This document shows, piece by piece, positions 8,830 through 18,676 of a stretch of 64,000 nucleotides of DNA. This stretch comes from an uncultured Bacteroidaceae bacterium (GTDB taxonomy: Bacteria > Bacteroidota > Bacteroidia > Bacteroidales > Bacteroidaceae): NCBI GenBank assembly GCA_934271655.1, contig CAKQRW010000010.1:1-64000 (forward strand). The letters run 5' to 3'. A program made the translations under genes and the position numbers. A model generated the notes under the pieces. The model searched no databases. It saw only the letters and a program-made list of their open reading frames with translations, and was not told where the DNA came from. Each line of letters starts with the position of its first letter. The first letter of the stretch is position 1.

Positions 8830-9165
8830 ATGAATCAATACGAAACCGTTTTCATTTTGACTCCCGTTTTGTCTGATGTTCAGATGAAGGAAGCGGCTGA
8901 TAAGTTTGTATCTATCCTCAAGGACAACGGCGCTGAAATCATCAGCACTGAGAACTGGGGTCTTAAGACACTTGCTTATCCTATCGAGAAGAAGGTATCA
9001 GGCTTCTACCAGATGGTTGAATTCAAGGCTGAGCCAACAGTGATTGCTAAATTTGAGTTGCAGATGCGCCGCGACGAGCGCGTGCTCCGCTACCTCACAG
9101 TTAAGAACGAAAAGTACGCCGCAGCTTACGCTGAGAAGCGTCGTAACCAAAAGAAGGAGGCATAA
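8830..9165 (+). CDS. rpsF: 30S ribosomal protein S6
   Basis: The start at 8830 ([16 protein letters not shown]) gives 111 residues, the normal S6 length. An upstream in-frame ATG at 8716 would add 38 residues with no similarity to S6 and lies before the promoter, so it is rejected. The chain shows S6 features such as [19 protein letters not shown] and [11 protein letters not shown]6 binds 16S rRNA together with S18. It is first in the rpsF-rpsR-rplI operon; the ssb gene found between rpsF and rpsR in Firmicutes is absent. Confidence 0.97.
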   Translation: MNQYETVFILTPVLSDVQMKEAADKFVSILKDNGAEIISTENWGLKTLAYPIEKKVSGFYQMVEFKAEPTVIAKFELQMRRDERVLRYLTVKNEKYAAAYAEKRRNQKKEA

Positions 9166-9167
9166 CC

Positions 9168-9434
9168 ATGGCAGCACCATCAGAAATCAGATACTTAACT
9201 CCAGCATCAGTTGACGTTAAGAAGAAGAAGTATTGCCGTTTCAAGAAGAGCGGTATCAAGTACATCGACTACAAGGATCCTGAGTTCCTCAAGAAGTTCC
9301 TCAACGAGCAGGGAAAGATTCTCCCACGCCGCATCACAGGCACTTCACTCAAGTACCAGCGTCGTGTAGCACAGGCAGTGAAGCGTGCACGTCACCTTGC
9401 ACTTCTTCCATTCGTAACAGACTTGTTGAAATAA
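9168..9434 (+). CDS. rpsR: 30S ribosomal protein S18
   Basis: 88 residues. [61 protein letters not shown] is divided across the gene as in all S18 proteins: the phrase [11 protein letters not shown] followed by [11 protein letters not shown] is diagnostic. It lies 2 bp after rpsF, so the two are probably translationally coupled. S18 forms a heterodimer with S6 on the platform of the small subunit. Confidence 0.97.
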   Translation: MAAPSEIRYLTPASVDVKKKKYCRFKKSGIKYIDYKDPEFLKKFLNEQGKILPRRITGTSLKYQRRVAQAVKRARHLALLPFVTDLLK

Positions 9435-9454
9435 TAAATAGGAGGTAAGACAGC

Positions 9455-9979
9455 ATGAAAATCATTCTTAAGAAAGACGTTATCGGTCTTGGATACAAGG
9501 ACGAAGTCCTCACAGTAAAGGACGGTTATGGTCGCAACTATCTTCTTCCTCAGGGCTATGCAGTACTCGCTACTGACAAGGCCATCAAGCAGCTCAACGA
9601 GGAATTGAAGCAGCGCGCACACAAGATTGCCAAGATTAAGGCTGACGCTGAGGCTGAGGCAAAGAAGTTCGAGGGTGTTTCTCTCGTCATCAAGGCTAAG
9701 GTTTCAGAGGGCAAGAACATCTACGGTTCTGTAGGCGCTAAGGAAATAGCAGCAGCTCTCGCTGACAAGGGCATCGAGATTGACAGCAAGCTCATCACTA
9801 TCAAGGGCGTCAAGACTCTTGGAAGCTATGAGGCTGTGGCACACTTCCACCGCGAGGTGTCTGCAACAATCCCATTCGAGGTTGTTAACGAGGACGGCAC
9901 ACCAGCACCAGAGGCTCCAGCTGCTCCTGCAGCAGAAGAGGCTCCAGCTGAGGCACCAGCAGAGGCTACTGCAGAGTAA
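9455..9979 (+). CDS. rplI: 50S ribosomal protein L9 with Ala/Pro/Glu-rich tail
   Basis: 174 residues starting MKIILKKDVIGLGYKDEVLTVKDGYGRNYL, with the L9 N-terminal 23S rRNA binding domain, a long central helix (EELKQRAHKIAKIKADAEAEAKKF) and the C-terminal domain (GSVGAKEIAAAL...). After the normal L9 end there is an extension of about 25 residues made almost only of Ala, Pro and Glu, which makes the protein longer than the usual 148-150 residues. An unusually good ribosome site, AGGAGG, precedes the start by 9 bp. Last gene of the operon, followed by a terminator. Confidence 0.96.
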   Translation: MKIILKKDVIGLGYKDEVLTVKDGYGRNYLLPQGYAVLATDKAIKQLNEELKQRAHKIAKIKADAEAEAKKFEGVSLVIKAKVSEGKNIYGSVGAKEIAAALADKGIEIDSKLITIKGVKTLGSYEAVAHFHREVSATIPFEVVNEDGTPAPEAPAAPAAEEAPAEAPAEATAE

Positions 9980-10010
9980 TCACATCTGATTCACTCACAA
10001 ACAAGCTATA

Positions 10011-10055
10011 GAGGATGCATCTAATGGTCTCACAACCATTGATGCATCCTCTTTT
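10011..10055 (+). terminator. Terminator of the rpsF-rpsR-rplI operon
   Basis: GAGGATGCATC pairs with GATGCATCCTC, with an inner AATGGT/ACCATT stem, followed by TTTTACTTT. Confidence 0.85.
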
Positions 10056-10074
10056 ACTTTCTGCATACACTAAC

Positions 10075-10113
10075 AAAAGGCATCCGCAGCCACATCAGCT
10101 GCAGATGCCTTTT
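10075..10113 (-). terminator. Terminator of the rhamnose operon (possibly bidirectional)
   Basis: AAAAGGCATC ... GATGCCTTTT with inner GCAGC/GCTGC pairing. It lies 25 bp past the rhaD stop at 10138 and has A/T runs on both sides. Confidence 0.7.
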
Positions 10114-10137
10114 GTCGTTTCGTCTCGGTCAAGCCAA

Positions 10138-10959
10138 TCACTTCACTCTTGTCTTTGGCAGGTTGAACACATCCTGCACTTCCTTCATGGCCTCATCGGT
10201 CATGCCGTCTGGCTCACTGCCCATGCTCTTGGCACACATATATATATTAGCGGCCTTGCAGAGCACATCTGTCTGGTCAAAGGCATCCATGATGTCCTCA
10301 CCCACAGCCACCGTGCCATGCTTCTCCCACATCACCACATCGTGAGACTTGATCTGCTCAAGAGTAGCTTCCGCCAGACTGACTGAACCTGGCAAGCCAT
10401 AGGGAACAATGCCTATGCCAAGCGGAGCGAACGCCAGTGTCTCTGGAATCATGGACCATAGGACACGTGTCATCTCATCGCCCTTGAGGAAACGCTTGAT
10501 GTGCGACATCGCCACAAGTTCTATCGGATGCGTGTGGAGCGTGGCCTTATAGCATGAGCCTGTCTCAAGGAGATAATTCTGGAGAGCAAGATGAGTGGGC
10601 AACTCTGACGTGGGCACTACAGGCTCATCCGCTATTATCTCGTAACTGGCACAATCGTCACAAATGCGCACGATGGAGCCATTCTGCATAGGCCAGCGAG
10701 CCAGGTCGCGCATGCGCTTGCCTGTGCCCTTGCAATAGAAATACTTGCCTTTCAGATGAGGCAGCTCTATGCCTATCTGCTTTACGGGAGCTATCGCAGG
10801 CAGGGCGCGGCATTCCTCGTCCATAAACTCAGTCACATTGACCGTGATGTTTCCGCCATTTCTCTCTGCCCAGCCTTTCTGCCACAGATAGCCAGTGACC
10901 TCTGCCACCTCGTCTATGACAGCTTTCAAGCCTGGACGTCCTTCCAATATACTTTTCAT
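10138..10959 (-). CDS. rhaD: Rhamnulose-1-phosphate aldolase
   Basis: A 273-residue class II (zinc-dependent) aldolase that cleaves L-rhamnulose 1-phosphate to dihydroxyacetone phosphate and L-lactaldehyde. The start MKSILEGRPGLKAVIDEVAEVTGYLWQKGWAERNGGN is typical of RhaD. The zinc site is visible in ATLHTHPIELV (two His) and the third His in VMWEKHGTVAVGE. It is the last gene of a four-gene minus-strand operon (kinase, isomerase, permease, aldolase), the order reported for rhaKIPA in Bacteroides thetaiotaomicron, where the aldolase is called rhaA. A terminator follows. Confidence 0.95.
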   Translation of the reverse strand: MKSILEGRPGLKAVIDEVAEVTGYLWQKGWAERNGGNITVNVTEFMDEECRALPAIAPVKQIGIELPHLKGKYFYCKGTGKRMRDLARWPMQNGSIVRICDDCASYEIIADEPVVPTSELPTHLALQNYLLETGSCYKATLHTHPIELVAMSHIKRFLKGDEMTRVLWSMIPETLAFAPLGIGIVPYGLPGSVSLAEATLEQIKSHDVVMWEKHGTVAVGEDIMDAFDQTDVLCKAANIYMCAKSMGSEPDGMTDEAMKEVQDVFNLPKTRVK

Positions 10960-11009
10960 ATCTTAGTGTTTTAAATGTTTATTGTCCAACATTATTTCCG
11001 CAGAGACTG

Positions 11010-12353
11010 CTACAGTTCGTCTCCATACCTCTCTTTCACAATAGCGTCGAGCGACTTGCCTCTGGTCGTCGGGCATCCGATGACACCCACCACAAGCGAC
11101 ACGAGCAAGAGAACTATCATGCAATAGGCGGCTATGGTGAAGCCCTCGCCATGCTCGCCATATATGTATGTGAAGACAAGTCCCCACACAGCCGACAGTC
11201 CACGGACGATGAAGAACATCAGTCCCTGGGCTCCTGCACGAAACTTGGCGGGGAACAACTCTGAACCCCACAAGGCATAGAATATCTGCACAGAGAGGCC
11301 TCCGTTCAGGCCCCACAGTATGACAAAAGCCCAAAGTGTGGCTGTTCCGTTGACACCGACACCCACCACAAGCACCCATGTGGCAAGCGCAAAGACAAGT
11401 CCGAGGACATAAAGAAGCTTGTGGCTCGTCCTGTCTATCACTCGTGAGACGATGAAGGTGACAGCCACCACAACGGCCCACTGCACGCAGTTCATCATAT
11501 TGGCAAACTCGTTGTCTACGCCTCCAGCCGTCTCACATATATGAGGCGAGAAGAAGCCCATGACACTTGCCACCAGATTCCACGTGAGATAGATGACGGC
11601 AAGAAAGGCCACGCTCTTCACGGCCACCTTGTTAGAGAAGAGCACCGCAAGAGAGCGCGTCAGCCCTGGTTGCTTTCCCTGCTCCGCCTCTTGTCTCTTT
11701 GCGGCCTCAAACTCTGCGCTCTCCTCAAGCCTACGCTGCAGCAGCCATGCTATGAGAGCTATGACAAAAAGAGTGAAGAAGACCACACGCGAACTGAACA
11801 CTTCCACCGCAGCCAATGGTGCATCAGTTCCCGTCACAGCGTGCGCCAAAGCCTCTACGGGCCCATAGAGATAGCCGCCAGGAGCAAAGAGCATGCACAT
11901 CAGAAGAATAATCATCGGGCCGAACCCCCATGACATCTGTGATATGCAGATGTTGCGACCGCGATTGCTCACTTCAGAGCTCTCCGAGATGTAAGTCCAC
12001 GAAGCAGGCACTCCTATTCCTACAGAGATGCCTGTGATGAGAAAGCCTGCGAGCAGCATAGGGAAGCACACCGACAGCATGATGGTGAGCACTCCGAGCA
12101 TGTACACCAGCAAATTGTATGTGAAGATGAACTTGCGTCCCAACTTGTCGGCCAAGAATCCGCCAATGATGGCGCCTATAGCAGCTCCAAGCGCATTAGC
12201 GCTCAGGGCATTGAGCCATCCGAGATGCATTTCGGTCAGTCCGAGATAGTTTTGCCAAAGGCTTATTCCAGCCCCTCCCGCCACAATGGCGCCAGCGTCA
12301 AGATAATTGTTGAGAGATACCGCCAAGGTACTCTGCAAAGATGATTTCGCCAT
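11010..12353 (-). CDS. MFS sugar transporter, probable L-rhamnose permease
   Basis: A 447-residue, 12-helix major facilitator protein of the sugar porter type. The loop 2-3 motif GGFLADKLGRKFIF is clear, as are repeated Gly-rich helices (GAGISLWQNYLG, ANALGAAIGAIIGG) and a large central loop rich in Glu/Gln (LLQRRLEESAEFEAAKRQEAEQGKQ). Its place between rhamnose isomerase and aldolase genes makes L-rhamnose uptake across the inner membrane the likely role, as for RhaP of Bacteroides. It is not the proton symporter RhaT of enteric bacteria. The gap to rhaD is 50 bp, and the gap to the isomerase gene 98 bp. Confidence 0.85.
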   Translation of the reverse strand: MAKSSLQSTLAVSLNNYLDAGAIVAGGAGISLWQNYLGLTEMHLGWLNALSANALGAAIGAIIGGFLADKLGRKFIFTYNLLVYMLGVLTIMLSVCFPMLLAGFLITGISVGIGVPASWTYISESSEVSNRGRNICISQMSWGFGPMIILLMCMLFAPGGYLYGPVEALAHAVTGTDAPLAAVEVFSSRVVFFTLFVIALIAWLLQRRLEESAEFEAAKRQEAEQGKQPGLTRSLAVLFSNKVAVKSVAFLAVIYLTWNLVASVMGFFSPHICETAGGVDNEFANMMNCVQWAVVVAVTFIVSRVIDRTSHKLLYVLGLVFALATWVLVVGVGVNGTATLWAFVILWGLNGGLSVQIFYALWGSELFPAKFRAGAQGLMFFIVRGLSAVWGLVFTYIYGEHGEGFTIAAYCMIVLLLVSLVVGVIGCPTTRGKSLDAIVKERYGDEL

Positions 12354-12451
12354 AACTTATCATTTCTTTTCAATGACTCATGGCATGGCTCCGCAGCAGG
12401 CTGCGGCGAAGGCCAGGCCATGATTTATCACCACTAAAGGCAGTCATTCCC

Positions 12452-13705
12452 TCAACGCTTGCTTGTTACAGATGCTACATACCCATCAATATCCTTGATG
12501 AAGTCCTGACCTACAGGCACACCATTGCGCACGCAGAACTCGTCATATACGGCCTGCCACGGCATGGCCTTCTGTTCCTCTATGAGCGCAAGCACCTTAT
12601 ATCCCTCACCCGCAAGCTCATGCCGCGATATTGTCTCACGCGGTTCGAGCAAAGCTCTGAGCATGCATTTCTGGGCAGCCCGCGAGCCAATGACATAGGC
12701 TCCAATACGGTTGATGGAGCCGTCAAAGAAGTCGAGGCCATAATGTACTCTGTCAAGGGCTCCAGCACGGACTATCTCGAAGAAAAGCTCCTGTGTAGGA
12801 TCGTCCATTATGGTGACATGGTCTGAGTCCCATCTCACAGGACGGCTCACATGAAGCATGAGTTCCTTGATAAAAGGCAGCAATGCGCTCACCTTGTCGG
12901 CAGGCGACTCTGTCGGATGATAATGGCCAGTGTCTATAGTGACAATCTTGTCATTCTGCGCGGCATAAGCTGTGTAAAAGTCATGGCTTCCCACAGTGAA
13001 GCTCTCAAGCCCTATGCCGAAGACTTTGCCTTCTATGCAGTCTTTCATCATGGGCTGCTTCTTCTCAAATATCTCGTCAAGAGACTTCTTCAAGAGGTTG
13101 CGGTAGAGAGCGTGGTTGACACTTACATCCTTGCATCCGTCATGCACCCACAAGTTCATTATGCAAGGGTCGCCTTGAGCCTCGCCCATGGCATTGGCTA
13201 TGTCACGGCATCGCTTGGTGTGCTCCACCCAGAACTGGCGTATGCCCTCGTCCGGATTGGCCAAGGAAAGCGAACCGCTCTTAGGATGAGAGAATGAAGA
13301 GGAATTGAAGTCAAGTTTGGTGTCGTGCTCCTTTGCCCAGTCTATCCACGACTGGAAATATTCCACAGTCACCTCATCTCTGTCCACCACTTTGCCTTTG
13401 AAGTCACCATATATCTCATGAAGGTTGAGACGGTGGTTGCCAGGTATGAGGCTCTTTGCCTTCAGGATGTCGGCACGCAGCTCATCAATGTTGCGTGCTG
13501 CGCCAGGAAAGTTGCCGGTGCTCTGAATGCCGCCGCTCATAGCGCCAGCCTGCACTTCAAAGCCATGCACATCGTCTGCCTGCCAGCAATGCAATGACAG
13601 GTGGAAATCCTGCAGTTGCCTGAGCACTGCCTCTGTGTCCACACCAATTTCAGCGTAACGTGCCTTTGCTACCTCATACGCTTTCTCAATAAGTTCTGAT
13701 TTCAT
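12452..13705 (-). CDS. rhaA: L-rhamnose isomerase
   Basis: A 417-residue enzyme that converts L-rhamnose to L-rhamnulose. Diagnostic blocks include LSLHCWQADDVHGFE (N-terminal), NLHEIYGDFKG, NLWVHDGCKDVSVNH, DTGHYHPTESPADKVSALLPF (metal-binding His/Asp), and RWDSDHVTIMDDPTQELFFEIVRAG. The length matches RhaA (about 418). It is second in the rhamnose operon. The 118-bp gap to the kinase gene upstream carries a 9-nt CTATAG array. In Bacteroides naming this gene is rhaI. Confidence 0.96.
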   Translation of the reverse strand: MKSELIEKAYEVAKARYAEIGVDTEAVLRQLQDFHLSLHCWQADDVHGFEVQAGAMSGGIQSTGNFPGAARNIDELRADILKAKSLIPGNHRLNLHEIYGDFKGKVVDRDEVTVEYFQSWIDWAKEHDTKLDFNSSSFSHPKSGSLSLANPDEGIRQFWVEHTKRCRDIANAMGEAQGDPCIMNLWVHDGCKDVSVNHALYRNLLKKSLDEIFEKKQPMMKDCIEGKVFGIGLESFTVGSHDFYTAYAAQNDKIVTIDTGHYHPTESPADKVSALLPFIKELMLHVSRPVRWDSDHVTIMDDPTQELFFEIVRAGALDRVHYGLDFFDGSINRIGAYVIGSRAAQKCMLRALLEPRETISRHELAGEGYKVLALIEEQKAMPWQAVYDEFCVRNGVPVGQDFIKDIDGYVASVTSKR

Positions 13706-13739
13706 TTTTCTTACAATAAGTTTATAGGTTAATATTATA

Positions 13740-13829
13740 TTATAGGAGTTATAGAGGCTATAGAAGCTATAGAGTCGGCAAACATCCTCCAGACTAAAGC
13801 CAAGGCTATAGAGGCTATAGAGGCTATAG
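13740..13829. repeat. CTATAG 9-nt array between rhaB and rhaA
   Basis: (C/T)TATAG hexamers start at 13740, 13749, 13758 and 13767 (exactly 9 nt apart), and again at 13806, 13815 and 13824. The last hexamer supplies the TAG stop codon of rhaB (13826-13824). See the finding on CTATAG arrays. Confidence 0.85.
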
Positions 13830-15293
13830 AGCTGTTACAGCCAGATATTTCTCATAAGCCTCACGCCACATTTCTGTATCCTGCGGCAAATACTCACTCA
13901 TTTCTATAGAGTTTGCAACCACTTTTCTCATCTCCAGCATGTCTCTGACACACCCAGAAGCTTTGGCCTGAAGCATTATATTGCCAATGGCTGTGCCTTC
14001 AACAGGTCCTGCCAGAACAGGCATCCCCAAGCTGTTGGCCGTAAACTGCATAAGCTTCGCATTGCGCGAGCCTCCGCCTATGACATGAAGAGTCTCTATC
14101 TCGAAAGGAGCGAGTTCCTTCAGATAGCCCATCACCTGACGGTAGCGCAACGCAAGGCTCTCAAAGATGCAACGTGTCATGGAACGATAATCCGCAGGCA
14201 CCACTTGTCCTGTCTTCTCGCAGTAATCCTTTATCGCACCTGTCATGCTCGCAGGATTGGCAAAGTCTGGCGCATCTGGATTGATGAAGCACTGGAAGGC
14301 AGGCGCTGTCATGCTCTCGTCTATCAATTGGGGAATGCCTGACGGCGCATCCGCCCATTCCTGGCGGCAGCGCTCGAATATCCACATTCCACATATGTTC
14401 TTCAGGAAGCGCGTGGTGCCTTCCACGCCACCCTCGTTGGTGAAGTTGTACTCAAAGCCCTTTTTGCTGATGATGGCCTCCTTGACTTCTATGCCAAGCA
14501 GTGACCATGTGCCACAGCTGAGATAAGCGAAATTCTCATTCCTGGCTGGCACAGAAGCCACAGCCGCCCCTGTGTCGTGACCAGCCACAGCCACCACGGG
14601 CACAGCTCCAAGACCGGTCATCCTCTGCACCTCAGCCGACAAGTGCCCCACTTCATCACAGGGATTGACATACCTTCCGAACATCTTTTCTGTCAGCCCT
14701 ATAGCACCAATCAGTTCGTCATCGATGCGCTTGGTTATCGGATTGAGAAACTGGCTCGTGGAAAGTATGGTGTATTCACACACGGCCTCGCCTGTCAGCA
14801 GGTACATCAGAGCGTCTGGCACAAACAGTATCTTGTCCGCAGCCTCAAGCGCGGAGTCACCGTGGCTGCGCATGGCAGACAGCTGGAACAGAGTGTTGAA
14901 CTGCATAAACTGTATGCCAGTCTTCTCATACACCTTGTCCTTTGGCATCATCTTGAAATATTCCTCCATGCTGCCATCGGTGTGCGGGTCGCGGTAACAA
15001 TACGGATTGCGCAGCACTCCGCCGTCCTTGCCAATAAGGACCACATCGACTCCCCACGTGTCTATTCCGACAGATGCAATGTCTATATGTTCGTCTGCCA
15101 CAAGCTTCAGCCCTCGGACCACTTCGCCAAACAAGGCATAAATGTCCCAATAGTAGTGTCCGGCCATCTCTATTATCTTGTTCGGGAACCTCGTCAGTTC
15201 CCTCTGTACCAATCTGTCCCCCTCCAAGGTTCCCAAGATTGTCCGTCCGCTCGTCGCACCAAGGTCAACGGCAAAAAAGTTAGCATTTCCCAT
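13824..15293 (-). CDS. rhaB: L-rhamnulokinase
   Basis: A 489-residue FGGY-family kinase that phosphorylates L-rhamnulose at O1. The N-terminal phosphate-binding motif FAVDLGATSGRTILG, the catalytic region VGIDTWGVDVVLIGKDG, VAGHDTGAAVASVPA and the C-terminal adenosine motif HVIGGGSRNAKLMQFTANSLGMPVLAGPVEGTAIGN are all present. It is the first gene of the operon, which is transcribed from the TTG-N20-TAACTTTG promoter at 15359-15329. No AraC-type rhamnose activator lies nearby, so regulation must come from outside the window. The stop codon lies inside a CTATAG repeat unit. Confidence 0.95.
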   Translation of the reverse strand: MGNANFFAVDLGATSGRTILGTLEGDRLVQRELTRFPNKIIEMAGHYYWDIYALFGEVVRGLKLVADEHIDIASVGIDTWGVDVVLIGKDGGVLRNPYCYRDPHTDGSMEEYFKMMPKDKVYEKTGIQFMQFNTLFQLSAMRSHGDSALEAADKILFVPDALMYLLTGEAVCEYTILSTSQFLNPITKRIDDELIGAIGLTEKMFGRYVNPCDEVGHLSAEVQRMTGLGAVPVVAVAGHDTGAAVASVPARNENFAYLSCGTWSLLGIEVKEAIISKKGFEYNFTNEGGVEGTTRFLKNICGMWIFERCRQEWADAPSGIPQLIDESMTAPAFQCFINPDAPDFANPASMTGAIKDYCEKTGQVVPADYRSMTRCIFESLALRYRQVMGYLKELAPFEIETLHVIGGGSRNAKLMQFTANSLGMPVLAGPVEGTAIGNIMLQAKASGCVRDMLEMRKVVANSIEMSEYLPQDTEMWREAYEKYLAVTAL

Positions 15294-15328
15294 CTTATAT
15301 CAGTCAGTAAAGTAAGTAAAAAGATGTA

Positions 15329-15359
15329 CAAAGTTAACACTTTTTCTTAACCGTTACAA
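15329..15359 (-). promoter_or_regulatory. Promoter of the rhamnose operon
   Basis: On the minus strand, TTG (15359-15357), a 20-bp spacer and TAACTTTG (15336-15329), 36 bp before the rhaB start. A complete Bacteroidetes promoter. Confidence 0.75.
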
Positions 15360-15419
15360 TCTTTATCAAGAAATACAAGCCACTGCCACAGCTTTTTTTA
15401 TATCTATACATAAAAAGCC

Positions 15420-15449
15420 TTGTATTGTAATGAAAAAAACGTATCTTTG
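15420..15449 (+). promoter_or_regulatory. Promoter of pflB-pflA
   Basis: TTG (15420-15422), a 19-bp spacer and TATCTTTG (15442-15449), 55 bp upstream of the pflB start. Confidence 0.75.
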
Positions 15450-15503
15450 TACCGTATTTACAAAAGACAGATTAATTATTAACCCTCAAACTTTGTTCAT
15501 TAC

Positions 15504-17744
15504 ATGAAATTATCAAATCACATCGAAGGTTTTGAAGGCTACATGTGGAAGCGCGAAATCAACGTACGCGATTTCATTCAGCACAACTACACCCCTTATA
15601 CAGGCGACGAGTCTTTCCTCGTCGGCCCCACTGCAAAGACAACAGCTCTGTGGAACAAGCTCACAGAGATGTTCAAAGTTGAACGTGAGAAAGGAGTCTA
15701 CGACGCGGAGCAGAAGCTGCCACAGTCTATCGACACTTACGGAGCAGGATACATAGACAAGGACAACGAGGTCATAGTTGGTCTCCAGACAGACGCCCCA
15801 CTCAAGCGAGGCATCTTCCCAAAGGGAGGCATCCGCATGGTGGAGAGCGCTCTCAAGGCTTACGGTTATGAGCTCGACCCATCTACAAAGGAGATTTACA
15901 CCAAGTACCGCAAGACACACAACGAGGGTGTGTTCTCTGCATACAACAAGGACATTCGTGCTGCACGCCACGCACACATCATCACAGGACTGCCTGACGC
16001 ATACGGACGCGGACGCATCATCGGCGACTACCGCCGCATAGCCCTCTACGGTGTGGACAATCTCATCGAGGAGAAGAAGCGTTTCCTGGAGCGTCTCGAC
16101 ATACAGGAGATGACAGAAGAATGCATCCAGAGACGTGAGGAGACATCAGAGCAGATTGCCGCCCTCAAGAGCTTTGTGAAGATGTGCGCCAACTATGGAT
16201 TTGACGTGACACGCCCTGCAAAGGACGCTCGCGAGGCTGTACAGTTCGTTTATTTCGGTTATCTCGGAGCTGTCAAGGACCAGGACGGCGCAGCCATGTC
16301 TATCGGCCGTGTAAGCACATTCCTCGACATCTTCATCGAGAAGGACATCAAAGACGGCAAGCTCACTGAGGAAGAAGCGCAGGAACTCATCGACCAGCTT
16401 ATCATCAAGCTCCGCATAGTGCGTTTCCTCCGCACACCTGAATACAACGACCTCTTCTCTGGCGACCCTGTATGGGTCACTGAGTCTATCGGCGGCATGG
16501 GTGTTGACGGACGTCCAATGGTCACAAAGACATCATACCGTGTGCTCCACACACTCGACAACCTCGGCCCTGCACCAGAGCCAAACCTCACAGTGCTGTG
16601 GGCACAGAATCTTCCTGAGAACTGGAAGAAATACTGTGCGAGCATGTCTATCAAGACATCTGCCATCCAGTATGAGAACGATGACCTCATGCGTCCAGAC
16701 TACGGAGATGACTACGGAATAGCATGCTGCGTGAGCCCAATGAAGATTGGCAAGCAGATGCAGTTCTTCGGCGCACGCGCCAACCTTGCCAAATGTCTCC
16801 TCTATGCCATCAACGGTGGACGCGACGAGATATCTGGCGAGCAGATTGGCCCTGACTTCGCACCAATCACAGGCGACTACCTTGAGTACGACGAACTCAT
16901 GTACAAGTTTGAGAACATGATGCGCTGGCTCGCCAAGACTTATGTCAACGCACTCAAGATCATCCACTACATGCACGACAAGTATGACTACGAGGCATAC
17001 CAGATGTCACTCATCGACGGAGATGTCATCCGCACACGCGCAACAGGCATCGCAGGTCTCTCTATCGTGACAGACTCACTCGCAGCTGTCAAGTACGGCA
17101 AAGTGCGCATCATCCGCGATGAGCGCGGCATAGCTACTGGCTTCGAGCAGGAGGGCACTCCATCAATGCCATTCGGCAACAATGACGAGAGAACAGACCA
17201 GCTTGCCCTGATGATTACAGAGAAGTTCATGGAATATCTCCGTCAGCACGAGACATACCGCCACGCCATCCCTACACAGTCACTCCTGACCATCACATCC
17301 AACGTGGTGTACGGCAAGAACACAGGAGCCACACCAGACGGACGTCCAAAGGGCGTGCCATTCGCTCCAGGTGCCAACCCAATGAACGGACGCGACATCA
17401 AGGGTGCGGTAGCAGCTCTCTCTTCTGTGGCTAAGCTCCCGTTCCACCACAGCCACGACGGCATCTCTTACACCTTCGCCATCTCTCCAGGCACACTTGG
17501 CAAGGAGACAGAGACTAAGATTGCCAACCTCGTGAACCTCATGGACGGCTACTTCACTCCAGACGGCGGACACCACCTCAACGTGAACGTCTTTGACCGC
17601 GAGCTTCTTGTTGATGCTATGGAGCACCCTGAGAAGTATCCGCAGCTCACAATACGTGTCAGCGGCTACGCAGTCAACTTTGTGAAGCTCACACGCGAGC
17701 AGCAGCTCGACGTGCTGTCACGCACCATCAACAAGTCTCTTTAA
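15504..17744 (+). CDS. pflB: Pyruvate formate-lyase (formate acetyltransferase)
   Basis: A 746-residue glycyl radical enzyme that splits pyruvate with CoA into acetyl-CoA and formate. The active-site cysteine pair is Cys408-Cys409 in [10 protein letters not shown]. The glycyl radical is Gly721 in RVSGYAVNF, 26 residues from the C-terminus. The substrate-region signatures [18 protein letters not shown] and [25 protein letters not shown] are also present. The activase gene follows after 30 bp, so the two form an operon. The formate produced can be used by the Fhs enzyme encoded at 46212-47879. Expected to be active only without oxygen. Confidence 0.97.
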   Translation: MKLSNHIEGFEGYMWKREINVRDFIQHNYTPYTGDESFLVGPTAKTTALWNKLTEMFKVEREKGVYDAEQKLPQSIDTYGAGYIDKDNEVIVGLQTDAPLKRGIFPKGGIRMVESALKAYGYELDPSTKEIYTKYRKTHNEGVFSAYNKDIRAARHAHIITGLPDAYGRGRIIGDYRRIALYGVDNLIEEKKRFLERLDIQEMTEECIQRREETSEQIAALKSFVKMCANYGFDVTRPAKDAREAVQFVYFGYLGAVKDQDGAAMSIGRVSTFLDIFIEKDIKDGKLTEEEAQELIDQLIIKLRIVRFLRTPEYNDLFSGDPVWVTESIGGMGVDGRPMVTKTSYRVLHTLDNLGPAPEPNLTVLWAQNLPENWKKYCASMSIKTSAIQYENDDLMRPDYGDDYGIACCVSPMKIGKQMQFFGARANLAKCLLYAINGGRDEISGEQIGPDFAPITGDYLEYDELMYKFENMMRWLAKTYVNALKIIHYMHDKYDYEAYQMSLIDGDVIRTRATGIAGLSIVTDSLAAVKYGKVRIIRDERGIATGFEQEGTPSMPFGNNDERTDQLALMITEKFMEYLRQHETYRHAIPTQSLLTITSNVVYGKNTGATPDGRPKGVPFAPGANPMNGRDIKGAVAALSSVAKLPFHHSHDGISYTFAISPGTLGKETETKIANLVNLMDGYFTPDGGHHLNVNVFDRELLVDAMEHPEKYPQLTIRVSGYAVNFVKLTREQQLDVLSRTINKSL

Positions 17745-17774
17745 TTGACACAAAAGTCTATTTAACTGACACAT

Positions 17775-18503
17775 ATGAAAGGAAGACTCCATAGTTTAGA
17801 GTCCTTCGGTACAGTCGACGGCCCTGGGATAAGGTTTGTAGCCTTTTTCCAGGGCTGTCCTATGCGATGCGCCTTTTGCCACAATCCCGACACATGGGAT
17901 CCGAAAGGGCCTGTGCAGTATGAGATGACACCCGAAGAACTCGTCACAGAAGTGAAACGATACAAGAGTTTCATCAAGAGCGGAGGCGTGACATGCACAG
18001 GAGGCGAACCGCTCATGCAAGCCGACTTTCTCATCGAGTTTCTCCGTTTGTGCAAAGAAGCGGGCTTCCACACAGCGCTCGACACCAGCGGAGCCATCTT
18101 CAATGACAAGGCGCGCACAGCTCTGCAATACACAGACCTCGTGCTTCTCGACATCAAGACGCTGGATGACAGCCTGCACAAGTCGTACACAGCCGTGACA
18201 CGCGACAACAACCAGGCCATGCTCGACTACCTGCAGAGCATAAACAAACCCACGTGGATTCGCCATGTTGTGGTGCCTGGCTATACCGACGACGATGAGC
18301 GTCTCACAGCTGTGGCGCGCCATGTGGCTAAGTATGATAATGTGGAGCGTGTGGAGATTCTCCCCTACCACACCATGGGAGAGTTCAAATACAAGGAGCT
18401 TGGCATTCCATACCGCCTTGAAGGCATTGAGCCACTCTCGGAAGAGAGGAAAGAAAATGCCAAGAGCATATTCAGGAAGTATGTGCATGTTCCTGTCGTC
18501 TGA
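17775..18503 (+). CDS. pflA: Pyruvate formate-lyase activating enzyme
   Basis: A 242-residue radical SAM enzyme that abstracts a hydrogen from the glycine of PflB. The CX3CX2C cluster motif is at Cys28, Cys32 and Cys35 (FFQGCPMRCAFCHNPDTWD). The start SLESFGTVDGPGIRFVAFFQGC is the family signature, and GGVTCTGGEPLMQ is the SAM-binding GGE motif. It lies 30 bp behind pflB on the same transcript. Confidence 0.97.
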   Translation: MKGRLHSLESFGTVDGPGIRFVAFFQGCPMRCAFCHNPDTWDPKGPVQYEMTPEELVTEVKRYKSFIKSGGVTCTGGEPLMQADFLIEFLRLCKEAGFHTALDTSGAIFNDKARTALQYTDLVLLDIKTLDDSLHKSYTAVTRDNNQAMLDYLQSINKPTWIRHVVVPGYTDDDERLTAVARHVAKYDNVERVEILPYHTMGEFKYKELGIPYRLEGIEPLSEERKENAKSIFRKYVHVPVV

Positions 18504-18561
18504 GCATCAAAGATATTCAAGAGCAAGCAGGATGCCATGACCTCAGTCACCTGCCAACACA

Positions 18562-18595
18562 AAGCGGTGGCCTGCATATTGTCAGGTCACCGCTT
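18562..18595. terminator. Bidirectional terminator hairpin between pflA and GH51
   Basis: AAGCGGTG-GCCTG pairs with CAGGT-CACCGCTT (18562-18595). The flanking A+T-rich runs could serve the converging pflA and GH51 genes. The remaining gap is A+T-rich (ATATATATATGTATAA). Confidence 0.6.
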
Positions 18596-18676
18596 CTAAT
18601 ATATATATATGTATAATACCTATTGATTACTTTCCACCTGCCAGCATACATTGCAGCAGGCCTATCTTTCCTGGAA